Positions 18,214 to 27,930 are shown, counted from the stretch's first letter. The stretch: 64,000 nt of DNA from Flavobacteriales bacterium (GCA_016718655.1 JADKCV010000017.1:13043-77042); one strand, 5' to 3'. Notes: generated by a model not told the origin, from the letters alone. A program made the numbers and translations.

Positions 18214-19935
18214 ATGCCCACCAGTGATCATTTCGCCGCCGCAGAGCTGGCCCGTCTTTGCGTCGCCAAAGGCATCCGGCACGTCGTCATCAGCCCTGGC
18301 TCGCGCAGTGCTCCGCTGGTCATCGCGTTCGATCGTCAGGAAGGCATCCAGTGTCTTCAGGTGATCGACGAACGCAGTGCCGCCTTCTTTGCCTTGGGCA
18401 TGGCCCAGCAACTGCAGGCACCGGTGGCCTTGATCTGCACCAGCGGAAGTGCGGTATTGAACTACGGCCCGGCCATCGCGGAGGCCTTCTACCAACGCGT
18501 CCCACTGCTGGTCCTCACCGCCGACCGGCCTGAGGAATGGGTGGACCAGGGCGAAGGGCAGGCGATCCGCCAGCAGGGCGTGCTATCCCTGCACATGCGC
18601 AAGAGCGTACAGTTGCCGCGGATACTGAGCGACGAACTGGCCCGCTGGCAGTGCGGTCGCCTGATCAACGAGGCGATCGATGCCACGCTGATCCCGGTGG
18701 CAGGGCCCGTGCACGTGAACATCCCTTTCGCCGAGCCGCTCTATGGAACGACGGAGGTGGACGCACCAGTGTCGCGTACCATCGCCCAGGTGATGACCGA
18801 ATCATTCATCCTGCCCGAGCATGCGCGCTGGATGATCCACCAGTTGTCCACCCAACGCAAGGTGCTCATCCTGGCCGGTCAGGGTGTGTGGAGCAAGGGC
18901 CTGCAACAGCAGTTGGCACACCTCGCCAAGCTCCCCCAATGCGCGGTGCTCACCGAGGCCACCTCGAACCTGCACGACCATGGCTTCATCACCTGCATCG
19001 ACCGGGTGATCGAAGCCGTGCCCCTGGCCCCCGACCCTGTGCCCGGGGTGGACCATGGCCCAACGCCCGGACCCGAGTACATCCCCAACATCCTGATCAC
19101 CTTCGGCGGGGCGGTGGTGAGCAAACGGGTGAAGACCCTCCTGCGGAAATGGCGGCCCGAACAGCATTGGCACATCGATGCCGGCCAGCGCCATTACGAC
19201 ACCTACCAGAGCCTGACGCATGACGTTGCGGTGAACCCGGAGATCTTCTTTGCACAGGTGGCGCCACAGGTGCAGGCCATTGAAAGCGGGTATGCCTACA
19301 TGTGGGAATACATCGACCAACAGACCACCACCCGGCATCATCAACTGCTGCAGGCCGCCCCTTTCTGCGACCTCACCGTGTTCGAGCAGGTGCTGCAGCG
19401 GATCCCGGCGGGAAGTGTGGTGCACTTGGCCAACAGCACGCCGGCACGCTATGTCCAGCTCTTCGAACGCGGGCAGGGCATGCACTACTTCAGCAATCGC
19501 GGCACGAGCGGTATCGATGGCTGCAGCAGCACGGCCGTGGGTGCAGCTTTCGTCAGTGAGCGGCCCACCACGCTGCTCACGGGGGACATGGCCTTCCTCT
19601 ACGACAGCAATGCCTTCTGGAACAAGCATCTGGGGCCGAACCTCCGGGTGATCGTGATCGACAACGGCGGGGGCAACATCTTCCGGTACATCGATGGTCC
19701 GGACCGCGACCCGGAGCTCCTGCACTGGTACGAGGCCCGCCATGGACGGGACCCCATGGCCCTGATCACCAGCTATGGGATGCCCTGCTATGAGGCCTTC
19801 GACAAGCCCTCGTTGAAGCACGCACTGGACCAACTGTACGAAACACACGATGGCCCGGCCTTCCTGGTGGTGCGCACGGATGCCGAGATCAGCCCGAAGG
19901 TGCTGCGCGACTATTTCAAGGAACTGCGTGGATGA
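18214..19935 (+). CDS. menD: 2-succinyl-5-enolpyruvyl-6-hydroxy-3-cyclohexene-1-carboxylate synthase
   Basis: This thiamine-diphosphate enzyme joins isochorismate and 2-oxoglutarate. The 573-residue length is normal. The N-terminal domain has VISPGSRSAPL and the catalytic-glutamate region VIDERSAAFFALGMAQ. The C-terminal domain has the cofactor motif GDMAFLYDSNAFWN ending in VIVIDNGGGNIF. The ATG at 18214 starts just before the conserved HFAAAELARLCVAKGI segment. It lies between menF and a small unknown gene in the same operon. Confidence 0.95.
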   Translation: MPTSDHFAAAELARLCVAKGIRHVVISPGSRSAPLVIAFDRQEGIQCLQVIDERSAAFFALGMAQQLQAPVALICTSGSAVLNYGPAIAEAFYQRVPLLVLTADRPEEWVDQGEGQAIRQQGVLSLHMRKSVQLPRILSDELARWQCGRLINEAIDATLIPVAGPVHVNIPFAEPLYGTTEVDAPVSRTIAQVMTESFILPEHARWMIHQLSTQRKVLILAGQGVWSKGLQQQLAHLAKLPQCAVLTEATSNLHDHGFITCIDRVIEAVPLAPDPVPGVDHGPTPGPEYIPNILITFGGAVVSKRVKTLLRKWRPEQHWHIDAGQRHYDTYQSLTHDVAVNPEIFFAQVAPQVQAIESGYAYMWEYIDQQTTTRHHQLLQAAPFCDLTVFEQVLQRIPAGSVVHLANSTPARYVQLFERGQGMHYFSNRGTSGIDGCSSTAVGAAFVSERPTTLLTGDMAFLYDSNAFWNKHLGPNLRVIVIDNGGGNIFRYIDGPDRDPELLHWYEARHGRDPMALITSYGMPCYEAFDKPSLKHALDQLYETHDGPAFLVVRTDAEISPKVLRDYFKELRG

Positions 19936-19936
19936 C

Positions 19937-20431
19937 ATGGGTGACCTGAAACATCGGATACCCTCGTTCCTACTTCGGTTGTTGCCCTTGGCGGTGGTCG
20001 TTCCACTCATCCTGGGCATGTCCTTGCTGGAAGGTTCGGGGACCGCATTCCTGAGCGGCCGTTCCGCTTCCGGCAGGACCGTGTTCAAAGCGGAGCTGCA
20101 GGACATCTCCGGCCTGTTCGAAGGAGGTTCGATCACCATCGATGAGCATGTCCTGGAGTTCCCGGCTGAAACGGAAGGGGTCCAGCACCATTCCATCTGG
20201 GACCCGCGGAACGGGGTGTTCACACTCTCGTACCTGCGCCCGGGAATGGACGACTTCCTGTTCTTCCGGATCTGGGCCGTGCCCCGCACCTTCAAGACCA
20301 TCTCCGGAGATCGGAACGCAGGTGCGGTCTATGAGTTCGAAGCCCTTTTCGAAGGGACCGAGCCACGTCCCGACAAGGGGAACGCCACCCCGTCGGTCCG
20401 GCTCACCTGCCGGCTTGAATACCGCATCTGA
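19937..20431 (+). CDS. Unknown membrane-anchored protein within the men operon
   Basis: The 164-residue protein has one N-terminal hydrophobic helix (FLLRLLPLAVVVPLILGMS) and a predicted periplasmic beta-rich part with no recognised motif. It starts 1 base after the menD stop, or at an in-frame GTG at 19928, and its stop overlaps the menA ATG by one base. It must therefore be translated with the menaquinone genes. In many Bacteroidota menB occupies the slot between menD and menA; this protein is clearly not MenB, which is a crotonase of about 275 residues. No function can be assigned. Confidence 0.7.
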   Translation: MGDLKHRIPSFLLRLLPLAVVVPLILGMSLLEGSGTAFLSGRSASGRTVFKAELQDISGLFEGGSITIDEHVLEFPAETEGVQHHSIWDPRNGVFTLSYLRPGMDDFLFFRIWAVPRTFKTISGDRNAGAVYEFEALFEGTEPRPDKGNATPSVRLTCRLEYRI

Positions 20432-21351
20432 TGGGCGCTCCCTTCTCCACCTGGCTCCATGCCTTCCGCCTGCGCACCCTGCCCCTGGCGGTGAGCAGCA
20501 TCATCGTGGGCAGCGCACTGGCCGTGCCGGACAGTAGGATCAGTGCAGCGAGCACGTTCCGCCTGGAGGTCCTGCTGCTCGCTCTGCTCACCGCCATCCT
20601 GTTGCAGATCCTGAGCAACCTGGCCAATGACCTGGGAGACCACCTGCACGGCACGGACAACGCAGCACGTATAGGGCCGCAACGGGCTGTGCAGAGCGGA
20701 AGCATTCCTCCTGCTGCGATGAAACGCGCCATGCTTCTTTGCGGGGTGCTCGCCTTCGGCTCGGGTGTGGCCTTGATCATATCGGCCCTGGGCATTCGCC
20801 TGATGACGCTGGTTTTCCTGCTCGTAGGCCTGTTGGCCATCGGAGCCGCCGTGAAGTACACCTTCGGTCGCAACCCGTACGGATATGCCGGCCTGGGCGA
20901 TGTGAGCGTGTTCCTCTTCTTCGGCATCGTGGGGGTGATGGGCACGCACTACCTCCATGCCCGGACCATCGAATGGATGCACCTGCTGCCCGCCGCAGGG
21001 TTCGGCCTGCTCAGTGCCGGTGTGCTGAACGTGAACAACATGCGCGACATCCGGAACGACAAGGCAAGCGGCAAGATCACGCTCGCTGTTCGCCTGGGCC
21101 CTGATGCCGCGAAGAGCTACCATGGTCTCCTGATCATCGGTGGCCTCACCTGCCTGATGCTCTTCACCGCACTGAACTTCCGCGGGATGCCCCAGTGGGG
21201 TTTTCTGGTCACCACGTCCGTGCTGGCCAGCCATCTGCGTGTGGTGTTGCGCAACCACGACCATGCTGCGCTGGACCCCGAACTGAAACGCCTGGCCCTG
21301 GCTACTTTCGCCACGGCGATCGCGTTCGCGGTGGGCCTCTGGCTGGTCTGA
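20431..21351 (+). CDS. menA: 1,4-dihydroxy-2-naphthoate polyprenyltransferase
   Basis: This UbiA-family integral membrane enzyme attaches the isoprenoid tail to 1,4-dihydroxy-2-naphthoate. The 306-residue protein has the two aspartate-rich motifs that bind prenyl diphosphate and magnesium (NDLGDHLHGTDNAARIGPQR, and NNMRDIRNDKASGK) and about eight to nine hydrophobic helices, for example LVFLLVGLLAIGAAVKYTF. Its start codon overlaps the upstream stop (TGATG). menC follows after 65 bases. Confidence 0.94.
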   Translation: MGAPFSTWLHAFRLRTLPLAVSSIIVGSALAVPDSRISAASTFRLEVLLLALLTAILLQILSNLANDLGDHLHGTDNAARIGPQRAVQSGSIPPAAMKRAMLLCGVLAFGSGVALIISALGIRLMTLVFLLVGLLAIGAAVKYTFGRNPYGYAGLGDVSVFLFFGIVGVMGTHYLHARTIEWMHLLPAAGFGLLSAGVLNVNNMRDIRNDKASGKITLAVRLGPDAAKSYHGLLIIGGLTCLMLFTALNFRGMPQWGFLVTTSVLASHLRVVLRNHDHAALDPELKRLALATFATAIAFAVGLWLV

Positions 21352-21416
21352 TGCACGGACCATACAAGGCATATGATGCGACGAGGAAACACGATACCTG
21401 ATGATCTCAGAGCGAC

Positions 21417-22478
21417 ATGATCCGCGCCCGCTGGATGGGACATACTCTGATGCCCCACTTTGAGCTGGGGACGAGCAAGGGCCCGATCGCGGCGCGCACG
21501 GTCTGGTACCTCATCGCCTGGGATTGCGAACGTCCCGAGGTGCGCGGCATCGGTGAGGCGGCCCTGTTCCCCGGCCATAGCAAGGAGTTCCCGGCGGACG
21601 TCCGGACCAAGCTCCTGGAGCTCTGCGCGGATACCAGCAACTGGGCCCACCGCCTGAGCAGCGACCTGGTGGAGGTGCCCAGTGTGCGCTTTGCCGTGGA
21701 GCAGTGCATCCGCGATCTGGCCGCGAGCGGCACCAAGGAGCTCTTCCCCTCATCGTTCACGCTGGGCCAGGCCGGCATCCCCATCAACGGACTGGTGTGG
21801 ATGGGCGACAAGGCCACCATGCGCCATCGCATCCGGGAGCAGATCGAGGCGGGGAACAGTTGCGTGAAGATGAAGATCGGGGCCATCGGCATCGATGATG
21901 AACTGGAGCTACTGGCGGCCGTGCGACGTGAATTCAGCGCCACGGACCTCACCCTGCGCGTGGATGCCAACGGTGCGTTCAATGCCCGGAACGCCATGGA
22001 GGTGCTGGAGCGCTTGGCGGAACTGGAGGTGCACAGTATCGAGCAACCTGTGCCCGCCGGGCTGTATGAGGTCATGGAGGAGCTGTGTGATCGATCACCG
22101 CTTCCGATCGCCTTGGATGAGGACCTGATCGGCCTGAACCAGAGCGACAGCAAGACGGACCTTCTGGACCACGTGAAGCCGCAGTACATCGTGATCAAAC
22201 CCAGCCTGGTGGGTGGATGGGCCGCAACGCGAGAATGGATCGAACTGGCCGAAGGAAGAGGCATCGGGTGGTGGATCACCTCGGCGCTGGAGAGCAGCAT
22301 CGGACTGAACGCCATCGCGCAGTTCACCGCCACTCTGGACGTGGAACTTCCCCAAGGACTGGGTACCGGCAAGGTCTACGTGAACAACATCCCATCACCC
22401 CTGCTGGCCGAACGCGGCTACCTTCACTACCGGCCCGAGGTGGCATGGGACCTCTCCTCCCTGGACCTGTCCGCATGA
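21417..22478 (+). CDS. menC: o-Succinylbenzoate synthase
   Basis: This enolase-superfamily enzyme dehydrates SHCHC to o-succinylbenzoate. The catalytic layout is intact in the 353-residue protein: the KxK pair in CVKMKIG, metal ligands in LRVDANGAF, SIEQP and IALDED, and the second catalytic lysine in YIVIKPSLVGG. The ATG at 21417 is the only good start. The ligase gene menE starts 44 bases after its stop. No promoter-like box is visible in the 65 bases before it, so it is probably read from the upstream operon. Confidence 0.93.
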   Translation: MIRARWMGHTLMPHFELGTSKGPIAARTVWYLIAWDCERPEVRGIGEAALFPGHSKEFPADVRTKLLELCADTSNWAHRLSSDLVEVPSVRFAVEQCIRDLAASGTKELFPSSFTLGQAGIPINGLVWMGDKATMRHRIREQIEAGNSCVKMKIGAIGIDDELELLAAVRREFSATDLTLRVDANGAFNARNAMEVLERLAELEVHSIEQPVPAGLYEVMEELCDRSPLPIALDEDLIGLNQSDSKTDLLDHVKPQYIVIKPSLVGGWAATREWIELAEGRGIGWWITSALESSIGLNAIAQFTATLDVELPQGLGTGKVYVNNIPSPLLAERGYLHYRPEVAWDLSSLDLSA

Positions 22479-22522
22479 AGCATCTGTTCTCGGTCCACCT
22501 AACGGCGGGCGTCTTACGGTAG

Positions 22523-23629
22523 ATGGCCAAGCGACCCACATACCCCACCACCATGGACACCGCCTTCCAGCGGCTGACCGTGGACGGTGTGACCATGAGC
22601 GCCCAGGATGCAGAGCGCACCTTCGCCAAGGCGATCAACAAAGGCGGACGTTCGGGACAGGAATGGCGAAGGGAACTGCATTCGACCATCTCTCACCTGA
22701 CCCTGATGTCCAGTGGCCTGCCGGCTGCCACCAGCGGCACCACGGGCCCTCCCAAGCAATACCGCATCCCAAGGCGCGACCTGGTGAACAGTGCACGCCT
22801 CACAGGCGACACCTTTGGTTTGAAGGCCGGTGACCGCGTACTGCATTGCCTGCCCTGCGACTTCATAGCCGGGAAGATGATGGTGGTGCGTGCCTTCGTC
22901 CTCGCACTCGATGTCCACTTCATCGACCCTAAAGGCAGCATCCTGGGGAACCTGAAGGTGAACGACCGGTTCCGCTTCACCGCCATGGTACCCTTGCAGC
23001 TACACCGCATCATCCAGGAGGACAAAGAACGTGTGGAGCGTCAGTTCGACACGATCCTGTTGGGTGGAGGTCCGGTGAGCGATGCGCTGAGGGAGGACAT
23101 CCGGGACCTCGACGTGAAGGTGTTCCAGAGCTACGGCAGCACGGAGACCGTGACCCATGTGGCGCTGCGGCACCTCAACGCGGTGGACGGGGAGGACAGC
23201 TTCACGGCGATCGGCAGGGTGCATTTCGGACGCGACCCGAGGGGATGCCTGGTGGTGTATACGCCGCATCTCAGCGTCAAACAACACGTGACCAACGACC
23301 TTGTGGAACTGGTGGACGACACTCATTTCAAGTGGCTCGGCCGTTATGACAATGTGATCCTGACCGGCGGGAAGAAGATATTCCCTGAGCAACTGGAGGC
23401 ACGCACCGCCGGCATCCTCCCCTATCCCCATTACTTCACTGCCGTGCCGGATGATGTGCTGGGACAGGCCGTCATGCTGGTCCTGGAGACCGACCGGCCG
23501 CAGGAGGAGGTCCTGCCTGAAGTGCTGAACAAACTGATGGTGACCCTGCATCCACATGAACTGCCACGCAGGGTGCAGGCCTTGCAGCGCATCAAGCGTA
23601 CCAGTGGTGGAAAAGTGATCCGGGACTGA
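22523..23629 (+). CDS. menE: o-Succinylbenzoate-CoA ligase (short ANL-family form)
   Basis: This adenylate-forming enzyme would activate o-succinylbenzoate as its CoA thioester. Motifs present are the AMP-binding loop ATSGTTGPPK, the YGSTETVTHVALR core, the hinge region WLGRYDNVILTGGKKIFPEQ and the C-terminal catalytic lysine in RTSGGKVIRD. At 368 residues it is clearly shorter than typical MenE proteins of about 450-490. The missing part is at the N-terminus before the AMP loop, a form often found in Bacteroidota. It is the last gene of the men cluster and converges on the sulfotransferase gene with 5 bases between. Confidence 0.87.
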   Translation: MAKRPTYPTTMDTAFQRLTVDGVTMSAQDAERTFAKAINKGGRSGQEWRRELHSTISHLTLMSSGLPAATSGTTGPPKQYRIPRRDLVNSARLTGDTFGLKAGDRVLHCLPCDFIAGKMMVVRAFVLALDVHFIDPKGSILGNLKVNDRFRFTAMVPLQLHRIIQEDKERVERQFDTILLGGGPVSDALREDIRDLDVKVFQSYGSTETVTHVALRHLNAVDGEDSFTAIGRVHFGRDPRGCLVVYTPHLSVKQHVTNDLVELVDDTHFKWLGRYDNVILTGGKKIFPEQLEARTAGILPYPHYFTAVPDDVLGQAVMLVLETDRPQEEVLPEVLNKLMVTLHPHELPRRVQALQRIKRTSGGKVIRD

Positions 23630-23634
23630 GCTTT

Positions 23635-24528
23635 TCAGATCAAGCGCTGACTGGTCCACATGGAAAGATCGGCTCCGATCATTTCCGCTAGGCGGGCATC
23701 GTGTTCCCGATAGAAAGCTCCCCATTGAACCAGCACGTGTGGCTCCATTGGCGGAAACGCTTTGTTCGATCGGTTCGCGTCCTGAATGGCACCTCCCAAA
23801 CGCAGGTACACAGGATAGGGTAGAACGGAGCGCACGGAGCGCTTGATCGGATTGCTCTCATTCCGGAGCCAATGGATAGCCGCCGCAAGCGCACCTGACC
23901 TGGCCTGGGATGTTTCATTGTGCACCTTGTCCTTCGCTTTCAAGGTATGCGGTCCGACCCCCATTGATCGAAAAAGCGCATCGCATACACTCTGTGGATC
24001 ACGCTTCAGGTCCTCGAAACGGAAGACATGCACCTGATCCTTCGGAAAGACCCCCCAGATCACCTCCAGGGAGGCAGCATAAAGGCCGTATCCAACGAAA
24101 AGATCATACAGCTCATCACCCTTCTTACCCTCGCGCAATAAGCGCTCCATGTAACCGTGGTCATATGTCATCCATCCATCGTAACAGGCCATCCGGTATG
24201 CTGAATAGGCACGTTGAACAGGGTCTCGAACAACCATGGCTAATTGACAGTCCGGGTTGTGTTGCTTGAGCCTTACCAATGCCGAACTGAATTGGTACAG
24301 GTTCGACATCTTGGCTATCCTTCGGACACCTTCGGGAACGACTCGTGGAAAATACCGTTCCATGAACCGGTCGATATCATCCTCGTACTCCTTCGGATCT
24401 GAGAAATAGGTGAACTCCATGCAAAGCGGGTTCAACAGATTCGGATGCTCTCCCAAGTAGTTGGATAGAGACGTGGTGCCAGCCTTTTGAGCACCAATGA
24501 CCATCAACTCAATGGATCCTCGTTTCAT
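23635..24528 (-). CDS. Sulfotransferase family protein
   Basis: The 297-residue protein has the two PAPS-binding motifs of sulfotransferases: the 5'-phosphosulfate loop VIGAQKAGTTSLSNYL at residues 10-25, and the 3'-phosphate motif MVVRDPVQRAYSAYRMA about 75 residues later. It would transfer sulfate from PAPS to a sugar, lipid or protein acceptor that is not known; a surface glycan is plausible because polysaccharide genes follow within 10 kb. It is a single gene on the minus strand. A perfect palindrome lies 1 base upstream of its ATG. Confidence 0.85.
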   Translation of the reverse strand: MKRGSIELMVIGAQKAGTTSLSNYLGEHPNLLNPLCMEFTYFSDPKEYEDDIDRFMERYFPRVVPEGVRRIAKMSNLYQFSSALVRLKQHNPDCQLAMVVRDPVQRAYSAYRMACYDGWMTYDHGYMERLLREGKKGDELYDLFVGYGLYAASLEVIWGVFPKDQVHVFRFEDLKRDPQSVCDALFRSMGVGPHTLKAKDKVHNETSQARSGALAAAIHWLRNESNPIKRSVRSVLPYPVYLRLGGAIQDANRSNKAFPPMEPHVLVQWGAFYREHDARLAEMIGADLSMWTSQRLI

Positions 24529-24529
24529 T

Positions 24530-24542
24530 TCAAATCATTTGA
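24530..24542. promoter_or_regulatory. Palindrome directly before the sulfotransferase start
   Basis: TCAAATCATTTGA is a perfect 6-bp inverted repeat around one central base, starting 2 bases upstream of the ATG at 24528. It could be an operator or part of a promoter; no known regulator was recognised. Confidence 0.25.
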
Positions 24543-24571
24543 CAGCCAGGCATACAAGGCCCAGAACCGGA

Positions 24572-25660
24572 TCACTTCATATTGTTGAGCGCTTCCTTGT
24601 CCAAGGGCTCCTCCTTGTCATCATCCAACGGCTTGGCCGCCGTATAGATCCGCCATTTCGCCAGAACGGCCTCCATATCCGCGGGCAACGCACTTTCGAA
24701 GTGCATGCGCTCGCCGGTGATGGGGTGGTCGATATCCAAGGTCCGGGCGTGTAACGCCTGCCGTGGTAGCAGGTGGAAACAGTTCTCCACGAATTGCTTG
24801 TACTTCGTGAACGTGGTGCCCTTCAAGACCCGGTCGCCACCATAGGCGGAGTCGTTGAACAGCGGGTGCCCCATGTACTGCATGTGCACCCGGATCTGGT
24901 GGGTACGGCCCGTTTCCAGCTTGCACTCCACCAGGGTGATGTAACGAAAGCGTTCGAGCACCTTCCAACGGGTGGTGGCGGACCGCCCTTGGTCACCCTC
25001 GGGATAGACATGCTGCACCGTACGGTCCTTGGGACTGCGACCGATGTGCCCCTCAATGACCCCTTCGTCTTCCTCGAAGTCGCCCCAAACAAGCGCGTTG
25101 TAACGCCGATCACTGGTGCGGTCGAAGAACTGGCGCGCCAGGTGTGTCAGGGCCTCCTCGGTCTTGCCTACGACCATCACACCACTGGTATCCTTGTCCA
25201 ACCGGTGTACCAATCCGGGTCTGGGGATCTCCGCGCCGGGCGTTGATGGAAGCTTTCCGAAGTGGAACAGCAATGCGTTCACCAACGTCCCTGTCCAATT
25301 GCCATGCCCGGGATGCACGACCAGCCCAGCCTGCTTGTCAATGACAAGGATATGCTCATCCTCGTACAGCACGGTCAAGGGAATGTCCTCAGGAGCCAGC
25401 TCCACTTCACGCTGAGGATAGGGCAGCACGATGCTGATCTCATCCCCCGGCTTGACCTTTTGACTCGGTTTGGCGGACTTGCCATTCACCAACACATTGC
25501 CCGCCTTGGCTGCCACCTGGATGCGGTTCCGGGAAGTGTGCGCCAAACGATCGAAGAGGAACTTGTCCAGTCGAACCAGCGACTGACCCGGATCGCAGAC
25601 GATCCGATGATGTTCATAGAGCTCCTGCTCCTCCCCCGCTTCAACCTCTTCGTTCTCCAT
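24572..25660 (-). CDS. RluA/RluD-family 23S rRNA pseudouridine synthase
   Basis: The 362-residue protein has an N-terminal S4 RNA-binding domain (RLDKFLFDRLAHTSRNRIQ) and a RluA catalytic domain with the active-site aspartate in LVHRLDKDTSGVMVVGKT. Other conserved parts are VVHPGHGNWTGTLVNAL and TGRTHQIRVHMQYMGHPL. It should isomerise uridines in 23S rRNA; RluD type is likely from the domain layout. An acidic tail (DDDKEEPLDKEALNN) is present. Its start overlaps the upstream stop by one base, making it the last gene of the PASTA-T9SS-RluD operon. Confidence 0.92.
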   Translation of the reverse strand: MENEEVEAGEEQELYEHHRIVCDPGQSLVRLDKFLFDRLAHTSRNRIQVAAKAGNVLVNGKSAKPSQKVKPGDEISIVLPYPQREVELAPEDIPLTVLYEDEHILVIDKQAGLVVHPGHGNWTGTLVNALLFHFGKLPSTPGAEIPRPGLVHRLDKDTSGVMVVGKTEEALTHLARQFFDRTSDRRYNALVWGDFEEDEGVIEGHIGRSPKDRTVQHVYPEGDQGRSATTRWKVLERFRYITLVECKLETGRTHQIRVHMQYMGHPLFNDSAYGGDRVLKGTTFTKYKQFVENCFHLLPRQALHARTLDIDHPITGERMHFESALPADMEAVLAKWRIYTAAKPLDDDKEEPLDKEALNNMK

Positions 25661-27930
25661 CAGTGCTGTATGATCAGTCTTCCGACACGCAAGTCGCCCC
25701 CGTCGGTATTCATGACCCGTAGGAGATATAGTCCATTCCGCAATCCTGAGCCATCCACCTCTTCCATTCCCATGACCATACGCTGGAGCACCACCCGGCC
25801 AAGTCCATCCAATACCTCCATGCGGACAGGAGTATCCGTTCCCGAGATCACCCGGAAGCTACTGGACACCGGGTTGGGAACAACCATGATCCCCCCATCC
25901 GCGGAAATTTCCGGGATCCCAATGAAGGGATCGACAGCGGCCATGAACACCGGCCGCATCATCAATGACCCTTGGAATACCGTTTGTTGCCAATTCGACC
26001 CCACTTTATAGGAAATGCGGCTCTGGTTGTTACGGTTCCGGTCGAATCCCACGTTCATGCTCGTAGCGCTGGTCTGGGTCCATCCGACATAGAACGTGCC
26101 CGCCACACGTATCGTATCGTCCAAGGGATACTCCACGAACCGGTTGAGTCCCTCCTGTTTATACTGGGGAGTGGAGAATGTGAAATTCCGATGCAGTACC
26201 ACTTCCGGTGATAAGCTGCTCCAAACCGTGATGAAGAAGGAACCATCCTCCGGAAGCGGCTCAGGTGGTGCGTTTGCTTGTGGATTGAAGTAGATGCGGA
26301 GTGCCCTCAAGGAATCCTCCCCCACGATGTCGAAGCGATAGGCCAGCTGGGCACCAGCAGCGTCCAATCGATACCCCATCTCTGCCGACCCATCGTCGTA
26401 CGCATAATAATTGCTCAGCTCTTGGACAAAGGTGATGGTATCGTTGTACTGATTAAGGTCCGGCTGGGTCCGTGCCAGGAAACGCACGCGCCAGAAGGCC
26501 GCATCCGTGCTCAGCGAGGGTTCGTAGAAGAAGGGGGCCGTCCCACTATTGATCGGATGAAGGCTGTTGAATACGCTGGAAGCGTTGCCCGATGTGTTGT
26601 TACCGTAGGGTGGAGGAGTTTCGAAAAACACTGGACCACCGTCGATGCCGGCCTGCATGCGCCATGTAATGAAACGATCGTTCACATCCAGGTTGCGGAT
26701 CGGCAAGCTCAAGGAGTTCGCCATGTAAGCTTCCGGCGACTGCTCAAAGGCATGGAACGGGACGGAGGTATACGTCTGCAGGAGCGAGCTGGCGGGCTCC
26801 ACGTAGGCCATGTCCACGATCACGGTATCGTCGAATGCCCGTGCCTCGGCCAAGCGAACGTAATCCAAGTGCCAATGGTCGAAGGATCCACTGAGCGTTG
26901 CATAGTTCAGGAATCGCATTCGGAAACCATCGCGAAGGAAGCGGTCCTCCAGAATGGGCAGGAGTACCTGATCGAACGTATCACTGGTATAGTAGGGTGT
27001 GCGCCATACCCTTACCCACGCATCCTCCTGAGGAGCGTAGAACTCCAGGACCAAGCTGTCCTGAGGCTGGGCTTCGGAATCACCGCTCAATCCACGAGGT
27101 TGCACGAAGAAGCTCAGGTAAACGGAATCCGCAGGAGAATAGGAAAGGTCGATCGGGACCGAGGTGAGGTGATCAGCTATGCCATAGGAGCTGAATTGCT
27201 CGAAATTGTAGGGATAGCCGGTTCGCGCCAGTCCATCAAAGGTGGCCACCCCGACAGTGGGTGGGGCGATCGGATACGTGCCGTTCACATGAACATCGTC
27301 ATTCTCCCATAGGACCAACGGAGTTGGCGAGCCGTTCATGATGTACGTTCGATCATCCGCTGGGACGCGGTAGACCAACAGGGAATCCTGCACCAGGGGA
27401 GGAGACAGGAAGCGCAACGTGTCCTCGGGAAGGGATTGAAGGGTATCGAAGATTGTGTATGCCGGCCAGGCATCGACCAATGTCACTTCAGGGGGGAAGC
27501 TGGTCACGTTCCGCACGGTGAGCTGCACCAGCGGTAGCGGAGCGCGTGTCACCACGGGCACATCAGGGTCGGTCAGGTCGATGGTGAACCGGAACGTGGT
27601 GTCGTCGGCAAACACCATATCAGCGGTGGATGCTCCGCCCACTTCCAGCGCATAGATGGTCTCTTCCAGGGTGACACCGGGGTCCGAGGCTGACGCCCAA
27701 CGTTTCAGGGTGCGGTCGATGGAAAAATCATCCATCAGGGGCAGCACCTGAGGCAGAACGTCATACAGGAAATGGGTATTGAGCGTGGATTTTCGACCGG
27801 CCTGCTCAAGAACTTCCGTAGGCCTGACCGAAAGCGCTTCCAACCGTTCGCCCTGTGCGTATACACTGGTCGTCGCGAACAAGGCCAGCAAGGACCCTAG
27901 CAGCTCAATGGATCGTATCGTTCGTTTCAT
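25660..27930 (-). CDS. Large secreted protein with T9SS type A sorting domain
   Basis: The 756-residue protein has a signal peptide (SIELLGSLLALFATTSVYA) and a long beta-rich body in which domains start with paired aromatic and DG motifs. It ends with a type A sorting domain (VVPNPVSSSFRVIS, LDGLGRVVLQ, LRNGLYLLRVMN). It should be exported by the type IX system. Its first codons overlap the end of the PASTA gene by 26 bases and its last base overlaps the RluD-type gene, so the three are co-transcribed. The molecular function of the body is unknown. Confidence 0.85.
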   Translation of the reverse strand: MKRTIRSIELLGSLLALFATTSVYAQGERLEALSVRPTEVLEQAGRKSTLNTHFLYDVLPQVLPLMDDFSIDRTLKRWASASDPGVTLEETIYALEVGGASTADMVFADDTTFRFTIDLTDPDVPVVTRAPLPLVQLTVRNVTSFPPEVTLVDAWPAYTIFDTLQSLPEDTLRFLSPPLVQDSLLVYRVPADDRTYIMNGSPTPLVLWENDDVHVNGTYPIAPPTVGVATFDGLARTGYPYNFEQFSSYGIADHLTSVPIDLSYSPADSVYLSFFVQPRGLSGDSEAQPQDSLVLEFYAPQEDAWVRVWRTPYYTSDTFDQVLLPILEDRFLRDGFRMRFLNYATLSGSFDHWHLDYVRLAEARAFDDTVIVDMAYVEPASSLLQTYTSVPFHAFEQSPEAYMANSLSLPIRNLDVNDRFITWRMQAGIDGGPVFFETPPPYGNNTSGNASSVFNSLHPINSGTAPFFYEPSLSTDAAFWRVRFLARTQPDLNQYNDTITFVQELSNYYAYDDGSAEMGYRLDAAGAQLAYRFDIVGEDSLRALRIYFNPQANAPPEPLPEDGSFFITVWSSLSPEVVLHRNFTFSTPQYKQEGLNRFVEYPLDDTIRVAGTFYVGWTQTSATSMNVGFDRNRNNQSRISYKVGSNWQQTVFQGSLMMRPVFMAAVDPFIGIPEISADGGIMVVPNPVSSSFRVISGTDTPVRMEVLDGLGRVVLQRMVMGMEEVDGSGLRNGLYLLRVMNTDGGDLRVGRLIIQH

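Noticed and set aside
18802..20301. 499-codon minus-strand frame over menD
   Set aside because: Antisense to menD, with unusual His/Val/Gly-rich composition and no domain; typical mirror frame of a GC-rich gene.
20329..21372. 347-codon minus-strand frame over menA
   Set aside because: Antisense to a clear UbiA-family gene; rich in Gln, His and Arg with no recognisable motif.
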